Counted from the stretch's first letter, positions 22,354-35,484 are shown. The stretch: 64,000 bases of DNA from Pictodentalium vernedei (GCA_031216915.1 CM062297.1:546118971-546182970); one strand, 5' to 3'. The notes: generated from the sequence alone by a model not told the origin. Numbers and translations are program-made.

Positions 22354-23845
22354 TCCAAATGCAAGTGTCAATGACACTGTAGCTTAACTTGTCTGTGTGT
22401 TATGTTTGATGAAAAGTATAATGTTCAATGTTTATGAAAGGATTATGAAATAAGACAAGAATTGTGATAATTGGGAATATGTTCATTTCTGTTCCCTGTA
22501 TCTATGTTTTCAATAAAAATAATATGAGGTGTAGACTGTACTAAAGAATTGAGGGGTGGGTTAACGTGGCCCTCACAGTTAATGTTATGTGGCCACCACA
22601 GTTAATGTATATCAACGAAAGTTACCAATTTACAGTGAAATTATTCCAAAATGAGTCATTCTATTAAGATACAATGAAATCCCTTCATAAATACCGCATG
22701 TAGACTGTGCTTTTCGGCTATGGGCCTGGGTAGCCATCACGGTTGACCGATCGTAACCAAAAGGGGACGTCCTCATTTAGACATTATACTGAGTCATCCT
22801 GCCAAGTTACAATGAAATCCCTTCATAAATATGACCTGTAGTCTGTGCTAAAGCTTTTCGGGTTTTGAGCTCGGGCAGCCGTCATGGTTGAATGATCGTG
22901 AACAAAAGGGGACGTTCTCATCTTGGCATTATCTGGAGTCATCTAACCAAGTTACAATAAAATCCCTTCATAAATATGACCTGTACACGGTGCTAAAGAT
23001 TTTTGGGCTTCGGGCCCCTGTAGCCGTGACAGTTGACCAATCGCGACCAAAATGGGACGTCCTCATTTAGACATTATATGGAATCAACCTACTAAGTTAC
23101 AATGAAATCCCTCCATCAATACGACCTGTAGACTGTGCTAAGGGTTTTCGGGTTTTGGGCTTGGGCAGCTGTCACGGCTGAATGATCGTGACCATAAGGG
23201 GACGTTCTCATTTAGACATTATCTGGAGTCATCCTACCAAGTTACAAATACAATCAAATCCCTTTATAAATATGACCTGTAGACTGTGCTAAAGGTTTTC
23301 GGGCTTCGGGCCTCTGTAGCCGTCACAGTTGACCAATCGCGACCGGCTGACAGATCGCGACCAAATGGGGAAGTTCTCGTCTAGACATCATACGGAGTCA
23401 TCCTACCAAGTTACAATGAAATCTCTCCATATTAAATATGACCTGCAGACTGTGCTAAAAGTTTTGGGGTTTCGGGCTTGGGCAGCCGTCACGATTGACA
23501 GATCATGACCAAAAGGGGACGCTCTCATCTATCTAGATATTATACAGAGGCATCCTACCAAGTTACAATGAAATCCCTTCATAAATACAACCTGTAGACT
23601 GTGCTAAAGGTTTTCGGGTTTGGGGCTAGGGCAGCTATCAGGGTTGACCGATCGAGACCAAAAGGGAACGTTCTCATCTAGACATGACCCCAAACCTGCA
23701 TATGAAATTTCGTGACGATCGGTTAAGAACTACGGGGTGTAGCCTGTGCTAAAGGAAAATGTGAACAGACTTACAGACACACAGACTAACAGACTTCCAC
23801 ACGCATGGTGGCAATAGCTTATCTTGACTTTGTCAAGTTAAGCTA
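22354..23845 (-). mobile_element. Helentron/HINE-like element with 145-bp array, copy 1
   Basis: TAGCTTAACTTG (22380-22391) and CAAGTTAAGCTA (23834-23845) are perfect 12-bp inverted ends. Just outside the first is a hairpin AGTGTCAATGACACT. Inside the second, AGCTTA...TTGAC pairs with GTCAA...TAAGCT. Between them lie about eight copies of a ~145-bp unit (AAGTTACAATGAAATCCC... GACCTGTAGACTGTGCTAAA... CATCTAGACATTAT). Short subterminal inverted repeats, end hairpins and a central satellite match the layout described for Helentron-derived elements and bivalve 'pearl' elements. No Rep/helicase is present. Confidence 0.65.
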
Positions 23846-24084
23846 AAAACACTTCAAGATGCAGCGACTCATTCGTTTACTAGTATCAAATAGTTTGAAC
23901 GCAGTTGGCCAAGAAGTGAGGGGATGAAGCAACACCAGCCCCTACCCTCCCTGTCTCCGCGAACACTGGAAACGACTGCTGTTACTCGAAAGTATGTTTC
24001 AAACAGCAGGACGCCGAAAGAGCGTGATGCCTACACAGTCCTGGTTATGAGTTTAAGATACTCCCGGACAGAAATAAAATAAAT

Positions 24085-24230
24085 AAGGTTCCGCTCCATA
24101 GTTTTCCGGGTATTTCCAAAAATGACATGCCAGACATTCTCTTCAGTTGCGAATATTCTTTAACTTAGTTATCAAACCCAAACTTGTACTACATTTCACA
24201 AATCCGATAAAACATAGAACACTATCTGAC
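24085..24230. repeat. Dispersed repeat fragment
   Basis: GGTTCCGCTCCATAGTTTTC through TTATCAAACCC resembles the reverse strand of 3610-3763. Diverged and noncoding. Confidence 0.45.
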
Positions 24231-24235
24231 AACGT

Positions 24236-25266
24236 CAAAAATGAAAGTGTCAATGACACTGTAGCTTAACTTGTCTGTGTGTTGTGTTTGATGAAAAGGA
24301 TAGTGTTCAATATTTATGAAAGGATCGCGACCAAATGGGGAAGTTCTCATCTAGACATCATACGGAGTCATCCTACCAAATTACAATGAAATCCCTCCAC
24401 ATTAAATATGACCAGTAGACTGTGCTAAAAGTTTTTGGGTTTCGGGCTTGGGCAGCCGTCACGGTTGACAGATCATGACCAAAAGGATACGTTCTCATCT
24501 AGATATTATACAGAGGCATTCTACCAAGTTACAATGAAATCCTTTCATAAATACGACCTGTAGACTGTGCTAAAGGTTTTCATGTTTTGGGCTCGGGCAG
24601 TAGACTGTGCTAGACGTTTTCGGGCTTCAGGCCACTGCAGCCGTGACAGTTGACCAATCGCGACCAAAAGGGGACGTGCTCATCTAGACATTATATGGAG
24701 TCATCCTACCAAGGTACAATGAAATCCCTTCATAAATACGACCTGTCGATTGTGCTAAAGGTTTTCGGTATTTTGGGCTCGTGCAGTCGTCACGGTTGAC
24801 AGATCGCGACCAAATGGGGAAGTTCTCATCTAGACATCATACGGAGTCATCCTACCAAGTTACAATGAAATCCCTCCACATTAAATGTGACCAGTAGACT
24901 GTGCTAAAAGTTTTTGGGTTTCGGGCTTGGGCAGCCGTCACGGTTGACAGATCATGACCAAAAGGATACGTTCTCATCTAGATATTATACAGAGGCATTC
25001 TACCAAGTTACAATGAAATCCTTTCATAAATACGACCTGTAGACTGTGCTAAAGGTTTTCATGTTTTGGGCTCGGGCAGGTTGACCGATCGCGACCACAA
25101 AGGGACGGTCCCATCTACACATGACCACAAACATGTATATGAAATTTCGTGACGATCGGACAAGAAGTATGGGGTGTAGCCTGTGCTAAAGGAAAATGTG
25201 AACAGACTCACAGACATCCGCACGCGTGATGGCAATAACTTATCTTGACTTTGTCAAGTTAAGCTA
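24236..25266 (-). mobile_element. Helentron/HINE-like element, copy 2
   Basis: Same ends: TAGCTTAACTTG at 24262-24273 and CAAGTTAAGCTA at 25255-25266, with the outer AGTGTCAATGACACT hairpin. About five 145-bp units, some internally deleted. A ~300-bp segment (GATCGCGACCAAATGGGGAA onward) recurs at 24325 and 24800, showing recent array-internal duplication. Confidence 0.65.
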
Positions 25267-25315
25267 AAAACCAACAATCTGAATCTGGGTGAAATAATTT
25301 ACTGTCAAATGCAAG

Positions 25316-27373
25316 GCTTTGTAATAAAAGTTGCAAAATGTAATAATTATTACAAAGTGTAACTACATGTACAAAGACGGGAAAAACGTCGCAAAATGTA
25401 ATAATTATTACAAAATGCAACTACATGGACGCGAAAAACGTTGAAAAATGTACTAAACTTTTTTTCAAGCGGGCAATCAGAAACTAATTCATGTTATTAT
25501 ACAGATATTAAAATAAATTTGTGTCTCTATGATTATACGACTGTCTTAGGGTATATTGTGTGCACTTCTACGCATATCTGAGTGGGTTTCGTAGATTTTC
25601 GAACTTTTATTACAAAATGCAACTCCATGGACAGGAAAAACGTTTCAAAATGTAATAAATGTTACAAAATGCAACTGCATGGACTGAAATTTAAAACGTT
25701 GCAAAATGTAATAATTCTTACAAAATGCAGCGAAACTGACTCGACAAAAGTTGCATTATGTAATAAACTTTTTTTCCAATGGAATTATCAGAAAGAATTT
25801 CATCTGATTAATTCACTTACATGTACACGCACCATGTGTCAATCGGCAATATATTAAACCCCCATTACCGTTTCCATTTATTTTTCAAATCTTTATTTTT
25901 TCTGCTACTAGAAGTATAAAGTTGCTGAAAAGACACCGAGGTTCTTGCATAATTGGCGGATTATTCTCGTCTATTGCGAAAATACATAACAACAAAACGT
26001 GTGCATATAGGAGATTTGCCTAAAACAGGGGTGTATCCTTTCGCTAATTATTTTTGCATTGTAAATCAAAGCTTTAGGAGATGAACTTCTTCATAGCGAC
26101 GATGGGGTAGCAGTTGGGGACTTGAAGATCCCAGGGTTTTTTTTTTGTAGATGACATGGTTCTAGTGTACGAAAGCGAAGAAGGGCTAGCGAAAATGCTG
26201 GCAATTGTTGTGAGCTGTGGTAATAAATGGAAACTAGAACTAAATGAAAGCAAAAGCAAAGTTATTCCCGTGGCCGAAAAGTGGATCCTACTTGAAGGTA
26301 GAGAGTGAGGGAGTTCTGTATTCCGGAAGGTAGCAGCAAACTTCTTAGTGTAGGCGAGACGGGTGACTACGAGTATTCGGGGGTAAATATAAACATCACG
26401 GGAAGAGGCATCTACCGAAACCACACGAATAAACTGATTGTGAATGGGAAGCGAATCCTTAACCAAATGAAACTTATAGGGAGAAACAGTTTCAATAAGG
26501 TTTTCGTGGGGAAAACCATTTGGGAAATGGTGGGTCTACCAAGTATATCATATGGTACGGAAGTGGTATCTCTAAACCAAACGGCTTTAAAGAGCTTGGA
26601 AACCATGTAGAACGATGCAAGCCGATCGATAACGGGATCGAGTTATGCCGCAGCAATCAATTATTGAAACTCTGTTATCTTAAACTATTTGGTAAATCTC
26701 CCCGATAACCTATGGTGTAAAGAAATGTTCGTTCAAGAACACTTAATTGGAATTCAAATACAAGGACAGGGTGGATGGTCGAAGTGAGGGAGTTAACTGC
26801 TCACTAGAGATCCCGGACTTAGAAGTAGGGACAACCCAGGGCGAGAAAATCGTCAGAGAAAGAGTCATGGAGGATGGTAACCTCAATCTGCGAGAGGGAG
26901 TCAAATCAAAGAGGTCTTTGGATGGCCTGCGTGGTAAAGAGAAGAGTACCTTGATGCCACCTTTGTTGGGAACACTGTCATTCAAGCTGAGGTCCCTGCC
27001 CCTATAGCTAAAGGGTGAAATTGGGGAAAACAGTGAAAATGAGTGTCAGATGGGTAATTTGGGCGTCATGGAGACCCTGAAACACTTTCTACCAGAATGC
27101 CCAAAATTCCAGTCTAACAGAATACGATTCACTAGGAGCATAATGGGGAAATGGGATTGGAGAATGAAGGACATGTGGTTAGTGAGTGATACAAAGGAGA
27201 GGGTTAAGATGTTTATCGTAGAGATTGGCAAGAATGGGCACGGGATGCCATCAAGGAGTTTGTCTCAGAGTGTTGGGAGGAGAGAAGAAGCGTGGGAATA
27301 GGGAGATGGTTGGGTGCACAGGGGTAACCAAGGCTTTCTTACGTGAGAACCGCCACAAATCAGCGGCCGGACG

Positions 27374-27412
<39 letters not shown>

Positions 27413-27975
27413 AGGACTGCATTGCAATGTGGACTAGTCTGTATATACTTTGTTGATGCGATTTTCAACGGGGTCCATAAGACAATACAAAGCGCTACGA
27501 ACAAACACTTGACACATGTAAGGAAATTCTCGCAAAAAACACACTGACAGCATTTGGTAAAGAAATGCAGATACAATTTTCTATAAATAATTGTATTATA
27601 CAATGAATTAGTTTGATTGCTCTGCTTGAAAATATTGTATTACATTTTGCAACGTTTTTCCAGTCCATGTAGTTGCATTTTGTAATAAAACTTCAAACAT
27701 CTACGAAACTCGCTTACTCGAAACTTGCACATAATATACCCAAAGACAGTCGTAGAATATTTAGAGACACAAATTTATTTTAATATTTGTATAATAACAT
27801 GAATTAGTTTCTGATTGCCCGCTTGAAAAAAAGTTTATTACATTTTTCAACGTTTTTCCCGTCCATGTAGTTGCATTTTGTAATAATTATTACATTTTGC
27901 GACGTTTTTCCCGTCTTTGTACATATAGTTGCACTTTGTAATAATTATTACATTTTGCAACTTTTATTTCAAAGT
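25316..27975. mobile_element. Foldback element 2, LINE fragment as cargo
   Basis: The left arm (25316 to about 25760) and right arm (about 27640 to 27975) are inverted copies. The outer sequence AATAAAAGTTGCAAAATG mirrors CATTTTGCAACTTTTATT. Each arm carries ~52-bp tandem units of the form TTGCAAAATGTAATAATTAT...ACTACATGGAC...GGAAAAACG plus a shared unique block (GGGCAATCAGAAACTAATTC). The interior contains the LINE remnant at 26060-27418. No target duplication could be fixed. Confidence 0.7.
26060..27418 (+). pseudogene. Non-LTR reverse transcriptase fragment with (TTA)n tail
   Basis: The 5'-truncated frame begins in the palm region: GDLKIPGFFFVDDMVLVYES holds the catalytic x-x-D-D box (VDD), followed by LELNESKSKV and a YEYSGVNI strand. 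Later pieces (IWEMVGLPSISYGTEVVSL, then METLKHFLPECPKFQSNRI) match the thumb and C-terminal Cys/His region of LINE ORF2 proteins, but the second Cys of the C-x2-C pair is Gly here. Several frameshifts and stops break it. The 3' end carries (TTA)n at 27379-27411. A second copy of the 3' end is at 59030-59360. Clade not assigned. Confidence 0.85.
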
Positions 27976-27979
27976 GCGT

Positions 27980-28610
27980 TGCAACAAGGCTTCAACATAG
28001 AAAACTGCATGAAAATGCCGAACTCAATCATTTCCAGTCACCCAGTAGCTCAAAAACAGAATTTTCCCACTCACCTACCCACGGAGCATATCATCTCCTG
28101 TTTCTAAAACGTGAAGAAAAAAAATATATGTTTCCGTCTCTTTTTTCAGTTACATCTCCGGTTACGACTCCGTGTAAAAATGACATTTAAAAAAAAACAG
28201 TCGCTAAATCAGACTCCAACTCTGTGACCAAAACTTCAAATTCTTTTGTCCAACAAACAGCCTAATGTAAGCACATATCTGTTACTAAAATACGTCTCCG
28301 GTTTACATGGCATTAGTTTCAACTTATGCCCTTAGTTTAGAATTTTAGTGCAATAGTGCGAAACTGTAGAGCGGAACCTTATCAGACAAACACCGAATTT
28401 CCATGAAAAAGGGGCATACCTCCTGCAAAAGAAAATGTGTTCATTACTTTCCAAAGTGTGATTCACTGGGATTTCCGGGTTTGATTATAAACGATAACTT
28501 CACAAGTGAATTATGCAATCAACAATTGTGTCATGTATCCGTGCGCGCAAACGAACACGCTTTGTCGGGGGTGTAATGGGGACTTCATTGTGTTTTTTTT
28601 TTTGCTTTTT
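27980..28610. other. Unique DNA with a dispersed repeat fragment
   Basis: 28300-28382 is an inverted relative of 3113-3180 (AGGTTCCGCTCTA... on the minus strand). No gene recognised. Confidence 0.4.
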
Positions 28611-28857
28611 TTAACCCTTTACCTAACATGAAAAGCAGACGACACTTGCAAAAAAATCTTGAATAACTATTATTTTCATTTTTTGTCTCAAAAACATAGG
28701 TTATGACCCCCCATTGGAACGAGCTCGACGAGCTCGTTCCAATGAGAGGTCATAACCTATGTTTTTGAGAAAAAAATGAAAAAATAATGAAAATTAATTG
28801 GCGAGTTTTGAAAATAGCGCTGGCCGTTTTTGGCCGTTACGTTAGGTAAAGGGTTAA
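28611..28857 (+). mobile_element. TTAA MITE family A, full copy
   Basis: 247 bp, TTAACCCTTTACCTAACA to GTTAGGTAAAGGGTTAA, central palindrome with AACGAGCTCGACGAGCTCGTT. Confidence 0.9.
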
Positions 28858-28891
28858 ATAATATAATTATCGTTAATAATGAAAATTAATA

Positions 28892-29052
28892 AACAGAGTA
28901 ATCGCTTGACTGGGCTGGTTACGTGAAATAATTCATTCGAGGCGAGGGACTATACTGTAAAACACTCGTGCGCATTCGCGCACTCGTGTTTGTACAACGT
29001 CCCTCACCGCTCATGGATTATTTCACGTAACCAGTCCAGTCAAACGATTACT
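28892..29052. mobile_element. Palindromic MITE, GAGTAATCG ends
   Basis: GAGTAATCGCTTGACTGG and CTGGTTACGTGAAATAATTC on the left are mirrored by GATTATTTCACGTAACCAG and AGTCAAACGATTACTC. A second inner hairpin (CACTCGTGCGCATTCGCG) forms the centre. Single copy in this window. Confidence 0.8.
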
Positions 29053-29394
29053 CTCTATATAACGAACTGGATCGAGCTCTTCTCACACTCTATGCCCCCA
29101 AAAAACAGATAATATTTGTTAAAGTTATCGCTTTCACAAAGTCATTATCAGACAAACACCGTATTTTCAACAACAAGGAGCATAACTCCAACAAAACTCG
29201 AGGAAATTTGGTGAATATCGAACTTGACCAAGATCTACTCATACAGTGGATGGCTATAGCAAGTTTCGTAAAAAGCCGATTTGTTCAAGTTATCATGTTA
29301 TCGTGTTCACAATATGTGGGGACGGACGTATCTAGATAGCAAATATTTGTGCGGATTTTCAGTGTTAAAACTAGATGTGGACTGTCCCAACTTG

Positions 29395-29780
29395 GGACCA
29401 AGAATCCTCCCGCGACACATTCTCTGAAAGTCGGCAACAATAATACTGAGTACCATTAATATCCTTAGCGACATTTAAAAGTTCTGAGCCGGGCTCGACT
29501 TGTTATAGTTGGATTTGGATGCGGGGGTATGTAAACTTGAACTATATGTCAGTGACCTTTACCTTATAGACAGGCATTCCAACCTTATTCGCGACACACC
29601 CTCTGGTGGTGGGCAACATTAATACCAAGTATAATTAATATCCTTCTAGGCCATCAAAAATTCAGAGTCGGATTTGACCCTGTTATAGTTGGATTTGGAT
29701 GTGGGGATATGTGAACTTGAACTAAGTTTGTGACCTTGACTTTGTAGACAGGCATTCCAACCTTAGTTGCGGGACACCCT
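29395..29780. repeat. ~180-bp tandem repeat
   Basis: GACAGGCATTCCAACCTTA recurs at about 29570 and 29749 and GTTATAGTTGGATTTGGATG at about 29503 and 29683. Roughly two units run into the GGAC microsatellite. Confidence 0.75.
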
Positions 29781-29782
29781 CC

Positions 29783-29909
29783 GGACGGACGGACGGACGG
29801 ACGGACGGACGGACGGACGGACGGACGGACGGACGGACGGACGGATGGACGGACGGACGGACGGACGGACGGACGGACGGACGGACGGACGGACGGACGG
29901 ACGGACGGA
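29783..29909. repeat. (GGAC)n microsatellite
   Basis: About 32 GGAC units with one GGAT interruption. Open frames on both strands encode only simple Arg-Pro-Ser-Val or Gly-Arg-Thr-Asp repeats. The following TTCGTTCGCGGGGTGTGGG likely closes a dispersed repeat. Confidence 0.95.
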
Positions 29910-30740
29910 TAAAGTGATTCCTATATACCCCCTGAACTTCGTTCGCGGGGTGTGGGTATAAATAATCACATGAGTGCCCATATCTTACTAACTCCACAAG
30001 TGCGGAAAAAAAATCGCCGGCACAGTAATAACACAATGCCACAAATTGAACTTACCCTAAATGCAGAAGCCGCAAATTTATTCTCACGGGCACGGACACG
30101 TGGACGGGCGGACGGATGACATACTCGTGGACGGGACCCATTTCTATATATCCATCGCCAAACTTTGTTTTGGGGGTGATAATAAGTGTGGGTGTACTCT
30201 TACCTGATATGGGGAATTTTGAAGAAAAAAATAGGTGCCTAAAACAAGCCATGCGAATTTAGTTCGCACTTAACACCACACATTTCATTGTTATGTATAT
30301 CTACGAGGCTACAGGAATAAAGCATTTCCGACAAGGTCTTCGAATTTTCCAAAGAACCTTTTGATTGGGGTGGTGTCGCTCCTCTGGAATCCCTCGTCTC
30401 TACCCCTTGCCACCCCCCCCCCCCCCCTTATGGAGTTAGACAAGTTAAATATAAGCTAAACATTCTTACGAAGCATTCAAAAAGAGGGGGGGGGGCAAGG
30501 TGCGCGAGGACAATACGGAGTTCGTCGATCCCTTGGGACCCTTTTTGATTGACATTTTTGAATGCTACATCAAGGGGGAGCAGATGAGCCACATATCCCG
30601 CAAAGACACGTCCCAACATTCACAAGATGCCACATAAAAATCTGATTCCTACGTACACCGCCCACTGATAAAATAGCTACTGGCGGATGCCGAAATATGG
30701 AGCCAGCCACGAGGATGTATTAATATTAGCACTCCCAAGG

Positions 30741-30995
30741 TTAAACCTTTACCTAACGTGAATAGCAGACGACACATGTAAACAAAAATCTTGAATAACT
30801 AAATATTTTCATTTTTTGCATCAAAAACATAACTTATGACCCCTCATTGGAACGAGCTTAACCAGCTCGTTCCAATGCGGGGTCATAAGCTATGTTTTTG
30901 AGACAAAAAAAAATGAAAAAGAAAATGAAAATTGAACAGTAATTTTGGTGAATAGCGCTGGCTGTTTTTTTACGTTATGTTCGGTAAAGGGTCAA
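30741..30995 (+). mobile_element. TTAA MITE family A
   Basis: TTAAACCTTTACCTAACGTG to TTCGGTAAAGGGTCAA. The right target copy has mutated to TCAA. The palindromic core is intact. Confidence 0.85.
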
Positions 30996-30999
30996 AACC

Positions 31000-31800
31000 A
31001 CAAACGTTGTGAACAGTTCACATGTAACAAATACCAGAGCAAATAATTGAAAGACAGTGTATTAAAAACCGTCATAGAGTTGCGATCTCGTAACAAAGGT
31101 TAATCTTGATCTTTACCTTGTGTGTCACTCTACCGTGTACATCGTAAAAGACGCCATAGGTGTCATGATATAATATATACCTGTGCCTATACATTATCGT
31201 GTCAGCGATTATCACTCAACAATCACTTGATGAAAAGAAACAGACGGAGAAGAGTACGCTTTTTGAGCAGAGAAAACAATTATATCCTTTATTGGACAAT
31301 TGTAGAATCAAGGGCTATTGAAGTTAGAGTAACGGTTCTTTGATAGTCCTTGAGTTTGCTTGTGAAGCACACAATCATTCAATTGGGCAGAAAGTAATCA
31401 AAACAATATCTTTGTTAGTAATACCTTGTGCAACCTTTTACCTCGAATAACTCACAAGTAATCTGTCCTAACCGACTTATAGTATATCGTGGAGGTTATT
31501 GAGGTTATTCAAGGGCGTATCCAGAGCGGCGACGTACGAACCGGGGGTGCACATGATGCCCCCAACTTTTCCAGAAATAAAGGGAGAGAGAGGGGCGCAG
31601 AGAGGAGACAGAGACAGGGAGAGAAGGGGAGATATTAGGATTTGGTCAAGATACAGTAACACGGTGCCCACTTTTCAATCTCGGCACTTAGTTTTTGTCA
31701 ATAATATCCGAAATGTGTTTTAAATATTCAATTTCTATCGTCGCAAAAAGTGTGCACATCGTAAACATTAAATTTTCACATTTTACAAGCATCAAAGTAT
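31000..31800. other. Unique intronic DNA
   Basis: AT-rich. A GA-rich stretch is at 31578-31632. No conserved frame or splice-bounded exon seen. Confidence 0.35.
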
Positions 31801-31803
31801 ATT

Positions 31804-34800
31804 TTTTAATGAAAGTGTCAGCCACACTGTAGCTTAACTTGACTGTGTGTTGTGTTTGATGAAAAGGATAATGTTCAATGTTTATGAAAGGATTATGAAA
31901 TACGATAAGAATTGTGATAATTGAGAATATGTTAATTTCTGCTCCCTGTAAAAATAATTTGAGGTATAGACTGTACTAAAGAATTGAGGGGTGGGTTAAT
32001 GTGGCCATCACAGTTAATGTATGTCAACCAAAGTTACAGTACGGCCGCCGTGGACTGGTCACTTTCCACGGATGGGCAATATTCCCACGAACGCGATAAT
32101 ATTAGATTCCAAACAGTAATTATGGGAATAATCATCAAAAGTTTAATTAATGAAGCACCGGGTATAACCCGGTGCTTCATTAATTAAAATTTTGCTGATG
32201 ATGATTTTTATTACCTGGTAAACGCATGCGTGGACATCACAGCCCACGCATGGATTACGACCAGTCCACGGCGACTGTACTGCACCAAGTTACAGTGAAA
32301 TTATTCCAAAATAAAAGTGTCAATGACATTGAAGCTTAACTTGTGTGTTGTGTTTGATGAAAAGGATAATGTTCAGTGTTTATGAAAGGAGTATGAAATA
32401 AGACAAGAATTGTGATTATTAGGAATATGTTCATTTCTGTTCCCTGTATTCTATGTTTTTGATAAAAATAATATGAGGTGTACCCTGTACTGAAGAGCTG
32501 AGGGGTGGGTTAATATGACCTCACAGTTAATGTATTTGGCCCTCACAGTTAACGTATATCAACGAAAGTTACCAAGTTACAGTGAAATTATTCCAAAACG
32601 AGTCATCCTATCAAGTTACATTGAAATCCCTTCATAAATATGGCCCGTAGACTGTGCTAAAGGTTTTTGGGCTTCGGGCCCCTGAAGCCATCAGTTTCCC
32701 AATTGCATCCAAATGGGACGTTCTCATCTAGACATTATTGAAGTCAACCTACCTTCATAAATATGACCTGTAGAATGTTCTAAAGGTTTTTGGCCTTCGG
32801 GCTCGGGCAGCCATCATGGTTGAATGATCTCAACCAAAAGGGGACATTCTCATCTGGGCATCATCTGGAGTGATCCTTCGATGTTACAATGAAATCCCTT
32901 CATAAATATGACCTGTAGGCTGTGCTAAAGGTTTTCGGGTTTTGGGCCCCTGAAGCCATCACAGTTGACCAATCACTACCAAAAGGGGATGTTATCATCT
33001 AGACATTATATGGAGTCAAACTAACAGGTTACAATGAAATCCTTCCATAAATATGACCTATAGACTATGGTAAAGGTTTTGGGATTTTGGGCTCGGGCAG
33101 CCATCAAGGCTGAATGATCGCGACCAAAAGGGGACGTTCTCATCTAGACATTATTTGGAGTCATCCTACCAAGGTACAATGAAATCCCTTCATAAATATC
33201 ACCTGTAGACTGTTCTAAAGGTTTTCGGGCTTCAGGCCCCTGTAGCTGTCACAGTTGCCTAGTGATGTCCAAAAGGGGCTGTTCTCATCTAGACATTATA
33301 TGAAGTCAACCTACCAAGTTACAATGAAATCCCTTCATAAATATGACCAGTAGATTGTGCTAAAGGTTTTCGGGCTTCGGGCCCCTGTAGCCGTCACAGT
33401 TGCCCAATCACGTCCAAAAGGGGACTTTCTCATCTAGACATTATATGAAGTCAACCCACCAAGTTACAACGAAATTCCTCAATAAATATGACCTGTAGAC
33501 TGTGCTAAAGGTTTTCGGGCTTCGGGCTCGGGCAGCCATAATGGTTGGATGATCGCAACCAAAGGGGACAATCTCGTCTGGGCATCCTCTGGAGTGATCC
33601 TACGAAGTTACAATGAAATCCCTTCATAAATATGACCTGTAGACTGTGCTCAAGGTTTTCGGGCTTCGGGCACCTGTAGCCATCACAGTTGACCAATCAT
33701 GACCAAAAGGGGATGCCATCATCTAGGCATTATATGGAGCCAACCTAACAGGTTACAATGAAATCCTTCCATAAATATGACCTTTTGCCTCTGCTAAACG
33801 TTTTGGGGCTCGAGCACCCATCAAGGCTGAATGATCGCGATCAAAATGGGACGTTCTCATCTAGACATTATTTGGAGTCATCCTACCAAGTTACAATGAA
33901 ATCCCTTCATAAATATGACCTGTAAACTGTTTAAGGTTTTCGGGCTTCACAGTTGCCCAATCACGTCCAAAAGGGGACTTTCTCATCTAGACATTATATG
34001 AAGTCAACCCACCAAGTTATAATGAAATTCCTCAATAAATATGACCTGTAGACTGTGCTAAAGGTTTTCGGGTTTTGGGCTCGGGCAGTCGTCACGGTTG
34101 GCAGATCACGCCCAAATGGGGAAATTCTCATCTAGACATCATAAGGAGTCATCCTACCAAGTTACAATGAAATCCCTCCATACTAAACACGACCTACAGA
34201 CTGTGCTAAAAGTTTTTGGGTTTCGGGCTTGGGCTGCCATACCGGTTGACCGATCGCAACCAAAAGGGGAGTTTCTCATCTAGACATGCCATACCGGTTG
34301 ACAGATCATGTCCAAAAGGGGACGATCTCATCTAGGCATTATACAGAGGCATCCTACCAAGTTACAATGAAATCCGTTCATAAATACGACATGTAGACTG
34401 TGCTAATGGTTTTCGGGTTTTGGGCTCGGGCAGCCATACCGGTTGACCGATCGCAACCAAAAGGGGACGTTCTCATCTAGACATGCCCCAAATTTGCAGA
34501 TGAAATTTCGTGACGATCAGATAAGAACTGCGGGGTGTAGCCCGTGCTAAAGGAAAATGTGAACAGACTCACAGACTAACAGACTTCCGCACGCGTGATG
34601 GCAATAGCTTATCTTGACTTTGTCAAGTTAAGCTAAAGAGTCATCCTATCAAGTTACAATGAAATCCCTACATAAATACGGCATGTAGACTGTGATAAAG
34701 GTTTTTGGGCTTCGGGCCTGTGGTGCAGCCATCATGGTTGACCCATCGCAACCAAAAGGGGACGTCCTCATCTAGACATTATACTGAGTCATCCTACAAA

Positions 34801-35484
34801 GTTACAATGAAACCCCTCCATAAATAAGACCAGTAGTCTGTGCTAAAGGTTTTCGGGTTTTTGGCTCGGGCAGCCGTCATGGCTGAACAATCGCAACCAA
34901 AAGGGGGTGTACTCATCTAGACATTATCTGGAATAATCCTACTAAGTTACAATGAAATCCCTTCATAAATACGACCTGTAGACTGTGGTAAAGGTTTTCG
35001 GGCTCGGGCAGCCGTCACGGTTGATAGATCGCGACCAAATGAGGAAGTTCTCATCTGGACATCATATGGAGTCATCCTACCAAGTTACAATGAAATCCCT
35101 CCATATTAAATACGATCTGCAGACTATGCAAAACGTTTTTGGGTTTCGGGTTTGGGCTGCCGTCACGGTTGACAAATCATGACCAAAAGGGTAAGTTCTC
35201 ATCTGGACATTATACTGAGTGATCCTACCAAGTTACAATGAAATCCCTTCATAAATACAACCTGTAGGCTGTGCAAAAGGTTTTCGGGTTTTGGGCTCGG
35301 GCATTGTTGACCGATCATGACCAAAAGGGGATGTTCTCCTCTGGACATGACCTCAAACCTGCATATAAAATTTCGAGACGATCGGACAAGAACTGCGGGG
35401 TGTAGCCTGTGCTAAAGTAAAATGTGAATAGACTCACAGACTAACAGACTTCCGCACACGTGATGGCAATAGCTTATCTTGACC
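31804..35484 (-). mobile_element. Helentron/HINE-like element cluster, copy 3
   Basis: Ends TAGCTTAACTTG at 31830-31841 and CAAGTTAAGCTA at 34624-34635. A second start (AAGCTTAACTTG, ~32331) lies after a nested MITE, and a further truncated copy runs 34636-35484, ending in ATAGCTTATCTTGAC. About fourteen 145-bp units in the first part and five in the second. The unit contains no long conserved frame. Confidence 0.65.
32036..32281. mobile_element. Palindromic MITE nested in the satellite element
   Basis: CAGTACGGCCGCCGTGGACT is mirrored by AGTCCACGGCGACTGTACTG. The core is a perfect AATTAATGAAGCACCGGGT / ACCCGGTGCTTCATTAATT hairpin. The left half of a second copy is at 62097-62222. Confidence 0.85.

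Noticed and set aside
22700-25080. A CRISPR-like repeat array
   Set aside because: The whole ~145-bp unit repeats with diverged copies and no unique spacers. The context is eukaryotic, so it is a satellite.
29722-30042. A protein with Arg-Pro-Ser-Val repeats
   Set aside because: It is the translation of the (GGAC)n microsatellite.
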